Assembly: GCF_900148505.1 (NCBI RefSeq)
Contig: NZ_FRXO01000011.1
Span: forward strand, 1-64,000
DNA from: Pseudoxanthobacter soli DSM 19599
GTDB taxonomy: Bacteria > Pseudomonadota > Alphaproteobacteria > Rhizobiales > Segnochrobactraceae
Direction: 5' to 3'
Length of the DNA: 64,000 bases
The notes beneath the pieces were generated by a model. That model made no database searches. It was not told where the DNA came from and worked only from the letters and a program-made list of their open reading frames with translations. Positions 9,267 through 20,477 of the stretch are shown here, in pieces. The position numbers and the translations under genes are program-made. The stretch's first letter is position 1; every line of letters starts with the position of its first letter.

Positions 9267-10024
9267 TCAGGTGCGCAGGCGGTAGCCGGTGCGGAACATC
9301 CACGTGATGATCGCGACGCAGACGACGAGGAAGGCGAGCGTCATGCCGAAGCTGATTCCGATCGAGACGTCGGACGTGCCGTAGAAGGCCCACCTGAAGC
9401 CGCTGACGAGGTAGACCACCGGATTGAACAGCGACACCGTGCGCCACACCGGGGGCAGCATGTCGATTGAATAGAACGTGCCGCCGAGGAAGGTGAGCGG
9501 CGTGATCACGAGGATCGGCACGATCTGCAGCTTCTCGAAGCCGTCCGCCCAGATGCCGAGGATGAAGCCGAACAGACAGAACGCGGCGGCCGTGAGCACC
9601 AGGAAGGCCGCGGCCCAGATGGGATGCGCGATCTCGAACGACACGAACAGCCGGGCTGTCGCGAGGATGATCAGGCCGAGCAGGATGGACTTCGTCGTCG
9701 CCGCGCCGACATAGCCGAGCAGGATCTCCACGACGGAGACGGGCGCAGACAGCACTTCGTAGATCGTGCCGGTGAAGCGCGGCAGATAGATGCCGAACGA
9801 GGCGTTCGAAATGCTCTCGGTCAGCAGGGCCAGCATGATGAGGCCGGGAATGATGAAGGCGCCGTAGGGGATGCCGTCCACGGTGGCGATGCGCCCGCCG
9901 ATCGCCGAGCCGAACACCACGAAATAGAGCGATGTGGAGATCACCGGCGAGGCGATGCTCTGAAACAGCGTGCGCAGCGTCCGGCCCAGTTCCGAGACAT
10001 AGATGGCGCGAATGGCATGGAAGT

Positions 10025-10028
<4 letters not shown>
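9267..10028 (-). CDS. ABC-2 type exporter permease (YadH-like)
   Basis: 253 residues and six predicted membrane helices in the ABC2_membrane fold. It resembles E. coli Yad[19 protein letters not shown] near the start, [57 protein letters not shown] and [17 protein letters not shown]. It should form the channel of an exporter with the ATPase encoded just upstream, whose stop codon overlaps its start by four bases (ATGA). The substrate is unknown. Confidence 0.9.
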
Positions 10029-10957
<929 letters not shown>

Positions 10958-11395
10958 GCGGCAACCTCGTTCGCGGATGACGGCCTTCGTTCGCCGCTCT
11001 CGCCGCAGCCAGCCCCTCGCGCGCGTGTCGGCGCCCGCGACGGGATTGATTTTTCCGGGAAGCGCCTTCCGATCGGACGGACGAGCCGATCGACAGGATT
11101 TCGCTCCAGATTCGGGAACGTGAGCATATTCCTCCCGTCCGGACCCTTCGATCCGGTCGGAATATGCGCCATGACGGGTTCCATTTGGGCGTGAAGTGAG
11201 CGGAACGCAAGGCGCCGCCATGTGCGGTCGCCACAAAAATGCCTCATGCCAAGCCGGGCGTACGGCGCTGGGCGAAGCGGATCCGCCCGGCTGACGCCGG
11301 TCCGTCCCGCTCGGGCCGCTCTCACGGCGACAGGGCGGACCGCGCCGCGCTGTTTGCGTGCACGGAGACTGCGAAGATGGCCGGCGGCGCGTCCG
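10958..11395. other. Intergenic stretch, promoter side of the ABC exporter
   Basis: 438 bases between the exporter ATPase and the DUF779 gene, both on the minus strand. Frames here are arginine- and proline-rich chance frames. The exporter promoter should lie here, but I cannot point to one. Confidence 0.4.
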
Positions 11396-11815
11396 TCAGG
11401 CGGCGCGGATCGGGATGCGGCTGTCGAGCGTGCAGAGTTCCTCGCCCGAGAAGGCGCGGGAGCGCGTCAGGAACCGCTTCTCGGTTCCGTTCTCGAGCGA
11501 GAACATGCCGCCGCGCCCGGGAACGACGTCGATCAACAGCTGGGTATGCCGCCAGGCTTCGAACTGCGAGGCGCTGATATAGACCGGCACGCCGCCGACC
11601 TCGCCGAGCTTCACGTCGCGATCGCCGACGATGAAGTCGCTCTGCGGGTAGCACATCGGCGAAGAGCCGTCGCAGCAGCCGCCGGACTGGTGGAACAGGA
11701 TCGGCCCGTACTTCGCCTTGAGTTCACCGATGAGTTCCAGCGCCGCATCCGTGGCGAGCACACGCGGAGGGGTCTCGGCAGCGTCGCCGGTGGCCTCGTT
11801 CGGTTGGTCGGTCAT
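11396..11815 (-). CDS. DUF779 domain protein
   Basis: 139 residues. The DUF779 domain (about residues 20-135) has FHQSGGCCDGSSPMCYP, IGDRDVKLGEV-like VGDRDVKLGEVGGVPVYIS, and FEAWRHTQLLIDVVPGRGG followed by FSLENGTEKRFLTRSRAF. The several cysteines suggest metal binding. Function is unknown, but the family is regularly encoded beside acetaldehyde or aldehyde dehydrogenases, as here: adhP and exaC lie upstream on the same strand. The start at 11815 (MTDQPNE) fits the domain; the longer frame to 11959 does not. Confidence 0.88.
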   Translation of the reverse strand: MTDQPNEATGDAAETPPRVLATDAALELIGELKAKYGPILFHQSGGCCDGSSPMCYPQSDFIVGDRDVKLGEVGGVPVYISASQFEAWRHTQLLIDVVPGRGGMFSLENGTEKRFLTRSRAFSGEELCTLDSRIPIRAA

Positions 11816-11839
11816 GGCGTCCTCCCGCTGTTGTCGTTG

Positions 11840-11892
11840 GCGTCGCCTCTTTCTTTGGGCGACGCGTCTGGGTCGACGTCTTTCAGGTCGAC
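11840..11892 (-). promoter_or_regulatory. Two hairpins between adhP and the DUF779 gene
   Basis: The first hairpin is a perfect stem GCGTCGCC/GGCGACGC (11840-11847 and 11858-11865) around a T-rich loop. The second is GTCGAC/GTCGAC (11872-11877 and 11887-11892). They fall 25-80 bases before the DUF779 start and could reduce read-through from adhP or act as an attenuator. No protein evidence is affected. Confidence 0.45.
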
Positions 11893-12049
11893 CTGGCATG
11901 CCGCCTTCAGCCGGCACACGACCATCATACACCCGGACATCTGCGGAGGCAGCAAGCACGAGGCCGGCGGTTCCCCGCGGACCGATGGCCCGCGGGGAGG
12001 AAGATAGACGTGACCCGCGTCGATGCCGGCCGGGCGTGTCAGGCGGCCG

Positions 12050-13078
12050 TCAGGCCGCCATGTCGAGCACGATGCGGCCGTCGATCTTGCCGGCGTGCAT
12101 CCGGGCGAAAACGTCGTTGATGTCCTCCAGTCGTGCGGTGGCGACCGTCGCCCGCACCTTGCCGGCGCCGGCGAAGTCGAGCGCCTCCTGAAGGTCGAGC
12201 CGGGTGCCGACGATGGATCCGCGCACGGTGATGCCGTTCAGCACCATGTCGAAGATCGGCAGCGGGAAGGATCCGGGCGGCAGGCCGTTCAGCGAGACCG
12301 TGCCGCCACGGCGCACCATGCCGAGCGCCTGTTCGAACGCCTTCGGCGAGACCGCGGTGACGAGAACGCCGTGGGCGCCGCCGATTTCCTTCTTGAGGAA
12401 CGCGGCCGGGTCGGTCTCGGCCGCATTGACCGTGATAGCCGCGCCGAGTCGGCTGGCGAGCGCCAGCTTGTCGTTGGAAATGTCGACGGCGGCCACGTTA
12501 AGGCCCATCGCGCGGGCATATTGCACGGCCATGTGTCCGAGCCCGCCGATGCCGGAGATCACCACCCAGTCGCCGGGCTTGGTGTCCGTCACCTTGAGGC
12601 CCTTGTAGACGGTGACGCCGGCGCACAGCACCGGGGCGATCTCGACGAAATCGGCATTGGCCGGAAGGTGGCCGACGAAGTTCGGATCGGCGATCACATA
12701 GTCCGCGAAGCCGCCGTTCACGGAATAGCCGGTGTTCTGCTGCTCCTCGCACAGGGTTTCCCAGCCGCCGAGGCAGTGGGTACAATGTCCGCAGGCGGTG
12801 TAGAGCCAGGGCACGCCGACGCGGTCGCCTTCCTTGACGTGCTTCACCCCCGCGCCGACGGCGGAGACGTAGCCGACGCCCTCGTGGCCGGGAATGAAGG
12901 GCGGGTTCGGCTTGACCGGCCAGTCGCCTTCGGCGGCGTGAAGATCGGTGTGGCAGACGCCGGAGGCATGGATGCGGACCTGGATCTGTCCGGCACCCGG
13001 CTCCGGAACCGCGACTTCCTCGATTGCGAGCGGCTGGCCGAACGCGCGGACGACGGCGGCCTTCATCGTTTTTGCCAT
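12050..13078 (-). CDS. adhP: Zinc-dependent alcohol dehydrogenase
   Basis: 342 residues, medium-chain dehydrogenase of the AdhP type (NAD-dependent oxidation of ethanol and similar alcohols to aldehydes). Catalytic zinc site [12 protein letters not shown] with GHEGVGYV; structural zinc cysteines in [16 protein letters not shown]; cofactor motif [14 protein letters not shown]; ending DGRIVLDM. Length and sequence are typical of bacterial AdhP. It lies 258 bases downstream of exaC with a hairpin between, so it may have its own promoter in the AT-rich 13160-13260 stretch. Confidence 0.95.
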   Translation of the reverse strand: MAKTMKAAVVRAFGQPLAIEEVAVPEPGAGQIQVRIHASGVCHTDLHAAEGDWPVKPNPPFIPGHEGVGYVSAVGAGVKHVKEGDRVGVPWLYTACGHCTHCLGGWETLCEEQQNTGYSVNGGFADYVIADPNFVGHLPANADFVEIAPVLCAGVTVYKGLKVTDTKPGDWVVISGIGGLGHMAVQYARAMGLNVAAVDISNDKLALASRLGAAITVNAAETDPAAFLKKEIGGAHGVLVTAVSPKAFEQALGMVRRGGTVSLNGLPPGSFPLPIFDMVLNGITVRGSIVGTRLDLQEALDFAGAGKVRATVATARLEDINDVFARMHAGKIDGRIVLDMAA

Positions 13079-13270
13079 GGCGCTATCTCCTTCTGTGGGA
13101 AAGGGGCAGGGACCGCAGCATTTCCGCTCGACGCCCGATCAGCCTTGATCTTGCGCAGGATTTGATCGCTTCAATCGAAATTTATCTCATATATCGTCGT
13201 CAATATCAGAAATAATTGCAGTACGACGTCAGGTATGTCTGCGGCGCCGTCTGTTATTTTCAGAGGTGTT

Positions 13271-13301
13271 CGGCAGGCCGGGAGCTGATCCCGGCCTGCC
13301 G
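13271..13301 (-). terminator. Strong hairpin after exaC
   Basis: A perfect 13-base stem (CGGCAGGCCGGGA and TCCCGGCCTGCCG) with a five-base loop, 36 bases past the exaC stop. No T-run follows on the minus strand. It likely limits read-through from exaC into adhP. Confidence 0.7.
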
Positions 13302-13336
13302 ACGCTGTCGCGTGAAGATCGCTATCCTGAGCGATC

Positions 13337-14854
<1,518 letters not shown>

Positions 14855-15159
14855 GGCTTCCTCCTGACATCGCGCCGTAAACCGGCGTCGTGATGGGAAG
14901 ATGGGCCGGAACGGTTCCGTCGTCAGCGGGTACACGGCAAATTGCGCGGTGCGACTGTCTCAGAGTTGCGACAGTCGGCGCCCGTGCCCCGCGCGCCAGC
15001 GCCGCCAATGTGCCGACCGGTGAGACAGCCGGAACCGGTGTCATACCCCGCGTCCCTGCGCTCATCAGGCAGGCCGGATAGGATGCGTGCTTCCTCAATC
15101 GCGTGTCAGCCGGTATAAGCGCTGACGGCTGATCGGGTACACGCGATATCGGGGCTAGC
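14855..15159. promoter_or_regulatory. Divergent promoter region, exaC and HAD-UbiA gene
   Basis: 305 bases between divergent genes. It holds a perfect inverted repeat GACTGTC-N10-GACAGTC (14953-14976), listed separately, and GACA-N11-TGTC (15024-15042) whose spacer is nearly a CCGG-AA-CCGG palindrome. I found no clear sigma-54 promoter facing exaC. No gene is seen. Confidence 0.5.
14953..14976. promoter_or_regulatory. Inverted repeat GACTGTC-N10-GACAGTC
   Basis: Two perfect seven-base arms about 100 bases upstream of exaC and 185 bases upstream of the HAD-UbiA gene. The size and position fit an operator or upstream activating site for a dimeric regulator. Which regulator binds cannot be told from the sequence. 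Confidence 0.5.
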
Positions 15160-16635
15160 GTGACGATTTCTACAGAGATGAAAAATTCGGACTGGGCGGG
15201 CAATAGTCCTCAAGATGATGACACGAGCGGCAGACCCATCGTCGTCGACTTGGATGGGACACTGGTTCGCAGTGATCTTCTGATCGAATCGTTTCTTGCC
15301 CTTCTAGGCGCCCAGCCTTTCAAGGCTCTGGCAGCGTTGAAGACGTTGCGACAGGGCAAGGCGAACTTCAAAAGCCGGCTCGCAGACGAAGCGGTGGTGG
15401 AAATCGAGACCCTGCCGTTCAACGAGGACGTGCTCGTCTTCCTGAAGGCGGAACACGCCAGGGGGCGGCCGATCTACATCGCGTCCGCGTCCGACCGGCG
15501 TTATGTCGAGGCACTTGCCGGCCATCTCGGCTTTTTCACCGGCGTGTTCGGATCGGAGAACGGCCTCAACCTTGCCGGCGAGGTGAAGGCGCAGCGGCTC
15601 TGCGAAGCATTCGGCGAGAAGGGCTTCGATTATATCGGCGATGCCGCAATCGACGAGGCCGTCTGGCGCCGCGCGCACAGCGTCTACATCGCCAACGCGG
15701 ATCCGAGGCATCTTGCCGAGGTGCGCGCGTGGGCACCGGAGGCGAGCGCGCTGGGAATGCGCAAGAGCCACTGGCACGAATATGTGCGTGCCATCCGCGT
15801 CCATCAGTGGCTGAAGAACCTGCTGGTCTTCGTGCCGGCGCTCGCCGCGCACGAGCTCGGCCCGGGGCTCGGGGCCTGCATCCTGGCCTTTCTGAGCTTC
15901 AGCCTCTGCGCCTCCAGCGTCTATATCCTCAACGACCTTCTGGACCTGCGCAACGACCGCGCCCATGCGCGCAAGAAAGAGCGCCCGTTCGCGGCGGGGC
16001 GCATCCCCCTGCTGCGCGGGGCGCTGCTGTTCCCGGTCCTGCTCGGCCTTTCCTTCCTGATCGCGCTGTTCCTGCCCTGGAAGTTCCTCGGCGTTCTCGC
16101 CGCATATTATGCGCTCACCTGCGCGTACTCGTTCACGCTGAAGCGCAAGATGCTCGTCGACGTGGTGGCCCTGGCATGCCTTTACGGCACCAGACTCTGG
16201 GCGGGCGCGGCGGCGGTGGGGCTGGCGATCTCACCCTGGCTGATGGCATTCGCCATCTTCATCTTCCTGTGCCTCGCTCTGGTGAAGCGCTGCTCCGAAC
16301 TGATCGACCGGATGAGCAAGGGCCGAGGCGACCCTGTCGGCAGGGGGTATCGGCTCAGCGACTTGCCCGCCCTGCAGAGCATGGCAGCCGCTGCAGGCTA
16401 TGTGTCGGTCCTTGTTCTGGCGCTCTATTTCAACAGCGATGTCGTCGTTCCGCTCTACGCTCATCCGAACTGGCTCTGGGTGATCTGCGTGCTCCTTCTA
16501 TTCTGGATCAGCCGCGTGCTGCTGTTGACCCATCGTGGAGAGATGCACGACGATCCTGTCGTGTTCGCTGCAACGGATCGTATCAGCCAGATGACGGCGG
16601 TCGCATGCGGGCTCGTTATCTTCGTCAGCCAGTAA
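15160..16635 (+). CDS. HAD phosphatase-UbiA prenyltransferase fusion
   Basis: 491 residues with two domains. Residues about 25-200 are a HAD hydrolase (VVDLDGTLVRSD, then SASDRR and a FDYIGDAAIDEAVW loop). Residues about 205-490 are a UbiA-type membrane prenyltransferase with some eight helices and the motif NDLLDLRNDRAHARKKERPF (about residues 266-285), which closely matches decaprenyl-phosphate phosphoribosyltransferases, followed by YSFTLKRKMLVDVVALACLY. In that family phosphoribosyl diphosphate is joined to a polyprenyl phosphate; the fused phosphatase would then remove the 5-phosphate. The product would be polyprenyl-phosphoribose, a lipid sugar donor. The GTG at 15160 is the first start; an ATG at 15178 is an alternative. 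It heads a three-gene plus-strand set with a small transporter and a GT-C-like protein. Confidence 0.85.
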   Translation: MTISTEMKNSDWAGNSPQDDDTSGRPIVVDLDGTLVRSDLLIESFLALLGAQPFKALAALKTLRQGKANFKSRLADEAVVEIETLPFNEDVLVFLKAEHARGRPIYIASASDRRYVEALAGHLGFFTGVFGSENGLNLAGEVKAQRLCEAFGEKGFDYIGDAAIDEAVWRRAHSVYIANADPRHLAEVRAWAPEASALGMRKSHWHEYVRAIRVHQWLKNLLVFVPALAAHELGPGLGACILAFLSFSLCASSVYILNDLLDLRNDRAHARKKERPFAAGRIPLLRGALLFPVLLGLSFLIALFLPWKFLGVLAAYYALTCAYSFTLKRKMLVDVVALACLYGTRLWAGAAAVGLAISPWLMAFAIFIFLCLALVKRCSELIDRMSKGRGDPVGRGYRLSDLPALQSMAAAAGYVSVLVLALYFNSDVVVPLYAHPNWLWVICVLLLFWISRVLLLTHRGEMHDDPVVFAATDRISQMTAVACGLVIFVSQ

Positions 16636-16695
16636 GGGCCGACGGTCGCCGCCACGCTGATGTGAGTTCGCCGAGGGCGAGAAGGATTTTTCTAG

Positions 16696-17052
16696 ATGAT
16701 AAATGGTCTCGCGATACTCGTCGCGATCTGCGCAAACGTTCTGTCGAGTCTTCTTCTCAAGAAAGTTGCGTTGCTGAGCCGTGATGGAGTCGAGGGTGTC
16801 ATGAACGTCAAGTCGGCGCTCATGACGTTTTCGGCCCTCGCTCTTCTCGGGGTCACGTTTTCCGCCTATACGTATCTTTTGCGCTCCTGGCCGGTGAGCC
16901 TCACTTACGCACTGGTCACGTTCACCACACAGATATGTCTCGTCGTGTTCGGTGCGATTATCTTCGGCGAGAGACTTTCCATCACAATGGCGATCGGCCT
17001 GGCTTTTATCGGTCTGGGGCTTGCTTTCCTCCTGTCCGCAGGCCGGGCGTAA
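16696..17052 (+). CDS. SMR/EamA-like four-helix membrane transporter
   Basis: 118 residues, nearly all hydrophobic, with four predicted membrane helices (about residues 3-22, 38-60, 67-87 and 92-114). The motif YLLRSWPVSLTYALVTFTTQ and FGAIIFGERLS match the small multidrug resistance fold, close to ArnE/EmrE-type proteins, which include flippases for lipid-linked sugars. Its place between a polyprenyl-sugar synthase gene and a GT-C-like gene suggests it flips the lipid-linked sugar to the periplasmic face rather than exporting drugs (inference). A good AGAAGGA site precedes the ATG. Confidence 0.75.
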   Translation: MINGLAILVAICANVLSSLLLKKVALLSRDGVEGVMNVKSALMTFSALALLGVTFSAYTYLLRSWPVSLTYALVTFTTQICLVVFGAIIFGERLSITMAIGLAFIGLGLAFLLSAGRA

Positions 17053-17085
17053 CAACAACACGACCGCATCGAGAGCCCCCGAATT

Positions 17086-18999
17086 ATGAGCAATAAGGCC
17101 GAGCTTATTTTCGTTGCGGTTTTGTCCGTTGTCGTCTTGGCCCTCGCCTTTTACTTGCCGGCGGTCAGGACGGGAGACGGTGGTTATTATTACGAGATGC
17201 TGAACAGTTTGGGGAGGAATCACTCCGTCGCGATAACGGAGGAGCTCCGCCAGATGGTTTCGGCCCGGATAGGATATCCGCTTGCGGATTTGGAGAGAAA
17301 AGGGCTCGATGGCCTCAACTATCCTATCCACTTCTTCGCCTATCCGCTGCTTTCTGTCCCGGCGTTCTATTTCACCAAATTACTGCATATCGATGATTTG
17401 AAGAGTTTTCAGATAACCAATGCCATCATCATCATAGCATTTCTAATCTATGTTCTCATCAGATGTAAAAGTGCCGCGCTGATAAGATGGGCCGTTGCGG
17501 CGTCTTTTTTGCTGTCGGTGGGGATGTTCTATTTTCAATGGACGCATCCGGAAATATTGACCGGAGCTTGCGTTCTGGCGGCCTCTCTCGCGTTTTACGA
17601 GAAGCGCTACCTGGAAGCAGCCCTGCTGTCCGCGGTCGGCAGCCTGCAGAATCCCTCCGCGATCTTTCTGGTCGCGATCTCTCTCGGGTTTTTTCTTCTG
17701 GAACTGGTGCTGGAATTCAAGAGGGACAGGCGGCTGTCCCTCTTCGCCCGGCTTCTTCCGGCTGTTCCGATCGGGCTTCTGGCCATCTCGCCCTATCTCT
17801 GGAGCCTGTGGAAGTTCGGCATCTTGAACCCCATCGTCGGCAGCGGAGCCATTGATTACGGGTTGATTTCCCTCGGCCGGCTCTACTCGACATATTTCGA
17901 CTTGAATCAGGGGCTTGCCGTCGGCATGCCCTGGCTTGTCCTGGCCGTGCCCGCTGCTCTTGTCGGCCGTGTGGTCCGAACCGCGACGGCGAAGGATGCG
18001 CTCCTGAAGCGGGAAGACATCCTGATTCTGGCATCGGTCCTGATGTCGATCCCGACCCTTGCGCAGGTCAACTGGAACTCCGACAACAGCGTCTTCGCGC
18101 GCTATGCCTCCTGGATCGGCATGCCGATCGTGGTATGGACGGTGGTCTCCGTCTGCGCCCTGGAAGCGAGAACGAGGAGCCTCATCCTCATCGCGTCGCT
18201 CGTCATCCAGTCGGCGCTGGTCGTCGTCATGGGGGGAATGCTTAAAGAGCGTCATCCCCGCTACGTCGAGCTTCAACCCTGGATCCGGTCGATATGGGCG
18301 CGCTGGCCGGAACTGTACGATCCCGTGCCGGAAATATTCTATGAGCGCGTCGCCGGGCAGGAGGGCGCACCGTCCTTGCCGTTGGTCTATTCGCCGATTC
18401 CGGGTGTGATGACCAAGATCCTGACCCGGACAACCGATCTGCACGAGGTGTCCGCCCAGGTGTGTGGGTCGGGTGGCGTGCTTCGCAGTCTCGGCGACGA
18501 AACGCGCCTGAGTTTCTCTGCTGTTGAAGGCGGGCTTTTTTATATCAACGGGATCATGGTCTGCCGTTATGACGTTCCGACGGCGATACGCCTCGGCAAC
18601 GTCACCAATCCCTATATGCTGACATCGGGCTGGAGTCGTCCGGAGGCCACCGGCGTCTGGAGCGACGCGGCGTCGGCCCGCATCGTGATACCCTTGGCGC
18701 AGGCGAGCCTTGGGAGCCTCGGGGTCCGGATCACGGGTTTTGCGTTCGTGACGGACCGCAATCCCAATCAAAGAATAAAGGTGAGCTCCGGGTCCGAGAC
18801 GGTGGACGCGTGGACCTCGTCCCTGGGGCATGAAAGGTTCGACAGGGCGTTCCGTGTCAAAACGCAGCTCGTGAACGGCGTGCAGTCGGTCGTGCTGGAT
18901 TTCGACCTGCCCGACTCTACCTCGCCGAAGCACGTCGGTGCTTCCGGAGACGAGCGGCAGCTCGGTATCTACATCGAGACGCTCGAACTGGCGCCCTGA
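17086..18999 (+). CDS. GT-C-like membrane glycosyltransferase
   Basis: 637 residues. The N-terminal 390 residues hold some nine or ten hydrophobic helices. The first periplasmic loop begins right after helix 1 with RTGDGGYYYEML, an acidic motif in the place where GT-C glycosyltransferases carry their catalytic Asp. The C-terminal 230 residues (from about 400) are soluble and strand-rich, and could be a carbohydrate-binding domain. GT-C enzymes use polyprenyl-phosphate sugars outside the cytoplasmic membrane, which fits the two upstream genes (33 bases from the transporter). I do not recognise a named family with confidence. Base composition is lower in GC in its first third than in neighbouring genes. 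Confidence 0.65.
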   Translation: MSNKAELIFVAVLSVVVLALAFYLPAVRTGDGGYYYEMLNSLGRNHSVAITEELRQMVSARIGYPLADLERKGLDGLNYPIHFFAYPLLSVPAFYFTKLLHIDDLKSFQITNAIIIIAFLIYVLIRCKSAALIRWAVAASFLLSVGMFYFQWTHPEILTGACVLAASLAFYEKRYLEAALLSAVGSLQNPSAIFLVAISLGFFLLELVLEFKRDRRLSLFARLLPAVPIGLLAISPYLWSLWKFGILNPIVGSGAIDYGLISLGRLYSTYFDLNQGLAVGMPWLVLAVPAALVGRVVRTATAKDALLKREDILILASVLMSIPTLAQVNWNSDNSVFARYASWIGMPIVVWTVVSVCALEARTRSLILIASLVIQSALVVVMGGMLKERHPRYVELQPWIRSIWARWPELYDPVPEIFYERVAGQEGAPSLPLVYSPIPGVMTKILTRTTDLHEVSAQVCGSGGVLRSLGDETRLSFSAVEGGLFYINGIMVCRYDVPTAIRLGNVTNPYMLTSGWSRPEATGVWSDAASARIVIPLAQASLGSLGVRITGFAFVTDRNPNQRIKVSSGSETVDAWTSSLGHERFDRAFRVKTQLVNGVQSVVLDFDLPDSTSPKHVGASGDERQLGIYIETLELAP

Positions 19000-19052
19000 A
19001 ACGCCATCCTGCTCGCTCCGAGCCGGCCGATGCCGCCCGGCGGCCGGGCTAT

Positions 19053-20381
19053 CTATCGGTCGAACGCAGCGAGCAGCCGGGCGGCATCAGCGGGGCGCCG
19101 GTCGCCCTCGAACGAGAGCGCCGCCTGCACGGCGGCCGCCGTCTCCGCGGGCAGGCCGGGAAGCGGGGGCGGGGCAAGGCCTGCCTGTCGCGCGGCCGTG
19201 GCCGTCTGGCGATTGAAGGGATGGCGGCCATTGACCATGAGGTGGATTAGGCATCCGAGGGCATAGACGTCGTCCCGCGGCGAGGGTGGGGCACCTTCGA
19301 GGCGCTCCGGGCTCGCGTAGGCCGGCGTGAGCGCATCGCGCCCGCCCGTGGCGTCGTCCTGGGTCGTCGACAGCGACGAACCGAAATCGAGAATCTTCAG
19401 CATGCCCGCCCCGGCGGTCAGCCACAGGTTGGCGGGCTTGAGATCGGCATGGGCGATGCCTTGGCCGTGGGCGTGCGCCATGCCGGAGAGGAGGCCGCGC
19501 ACCGCCTGCCGCGCTGCCTCGCCGCCGGCAAAGCCCGGCTCTGCGGCAAGCGCGTCGGCCACCGTGCGCCCCTCGAGAAGCTCCATGCAGATGAAGGGAT
19601 AATCGCCGTCCCGGTCGAAATCGTAGATCGCGATGATGTTCGGGTGCGCAAGCGCCCGGGTCAGGCGGGCCTCGGCCTCGAGCTGCGTGAGCGACGCCAT
19701 CACCCGGGTCGCCTCATCGTTGAGAAGCTTGATCGCCACATAGGGCGCGGCCGCATCCACCTCGACCTTGCGCACGTCGACCGCGCGATAGACCGTGCCC
19801 ATGCCGCCGTGCCCGAGTTCCTTCTCGATCAGGAACCGGTTGCGCAGGATGCGGCCGATGATCGGCGGCCGGCTGTCACGGGCGGGCACGTCCGGGATGG
19901 CGTCGGCGCTGGCGGCGTGGAGATCGGCGGTCTGGAGCTGGCGCTTCGACCGCGCTCTCTTGAAGCTCGCAAGGGCGTCGTCCAGCCCCGCATCCTCCGG
20001 CCTGTTCTGCTGGACCCTGCGCGCCCGCAGCGCCTTGAAGGGCTGGACGAGCGCATTCACCAGCGCATCGTCGACGCTGTCGCGCGCAGTCCTGCGGGTT
20101 TCGCCGGACGTGCCGTCGCCCGCACGGCCTTCGGCCGTTTCATTGCGGGCATCCGGATCGTCGCGGGTGTGCATGAGCGCGCCGTCGAAGGCGGCGGCGA
20201 GCGCGCGCGGCAGGCGATGGCGGTCCGCCGCGGCAGCGATCATTGCCGCGATCTCCGCCTCCGGCACGCCGAGGCTCGCTGTGTGCAACGCTTCCGCGAT
20301 CTCGGCGAACGACTGCCGGCCCGATGCGAAGGCGCCGAACAGCGCGTCGATGCGCGCGTAAAGACCCGAGTTGCCGTCCAT
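19053..20381 (-). CDS. T6SS-associated serine/threonine protein kinase (PpkA-like)
   Basis: 442 residues. The first 170 are helical and charged without a known domain. Residues about 180-440 are a Hanks-type kinase: glycine loop GHGGMG (190-195), catalytic lysine K218 in YVAIKLLN, HADLKPAN (311-318; Ala in place of the usual Arg of HRD), DFG (332-334) and ASPER. The RD-to-AD change suggests activity that does not depend on activation-loop phosphorylation (inference). In T6SS the kinase PpkA phosphorylates Fha to trigger assembly; Fha is encoded at 31362-32399. Unlike classical PpkA it has no transmembrane segment or periplasmic domain. It lies 96 bases after tssJ on the same strand. The ATG at 20381 was chosen over the frame start at 20432 because the extra residues are non-specific. 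Confidence 0.85.
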   Translation of the reverse strand: MDGNSGLYARIDALFGAFASGRQSFAEIAEALHTASLGVPEAEIAAMIAAAADRHRLPRALAAAFDGALMHTRDDPDARNETAEGRAGDGTSGETRRTARDSVDDALVNALVQPFKALRARRVQQNRPEDAGLDDALASFKRARSKRQLQTADLHAASADAIPDVPARDSRPPIIGRILRNRFLIEKELGHGGMGTVYRAVDVRKVEVDAAAPYVAIKLLNDEATRVMASLTQLEAEARLTRALAHPNIIAIYDFDRDGDYPFICMELLEGRTVADALAAEPGFAGGEAARQAVRGLLSGMAHAHGQGIAHADLKPANLWLTAGAGMLKILDFGSSLSTTQDDATGGRDALTPAYASPERLEGAPPSPRDDVYALGCLIHLMVNGRHPFNRQTATAARQAGLAPPPLPGLPAETAAAVQAALSFEGDRRPADAARLLAAFDR

Positions 20382-20477
20382 GGCCCGTGCCTGCTGTCTC
20401 CTCGCGGTCCGCGTGTTTCTTCGGGCCCGCATGTGTCCCGCGTCGCCCGGTCGCCGCGTTCGCGGTTCTCCTGCCCC

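Noticed and set aside
14855-15000. Possible sigma-54 promoter for exaC
   Set aside because: Candidate GC elements did not have the correct spacing of the -24 and -12 pairs, so I do not claim one.
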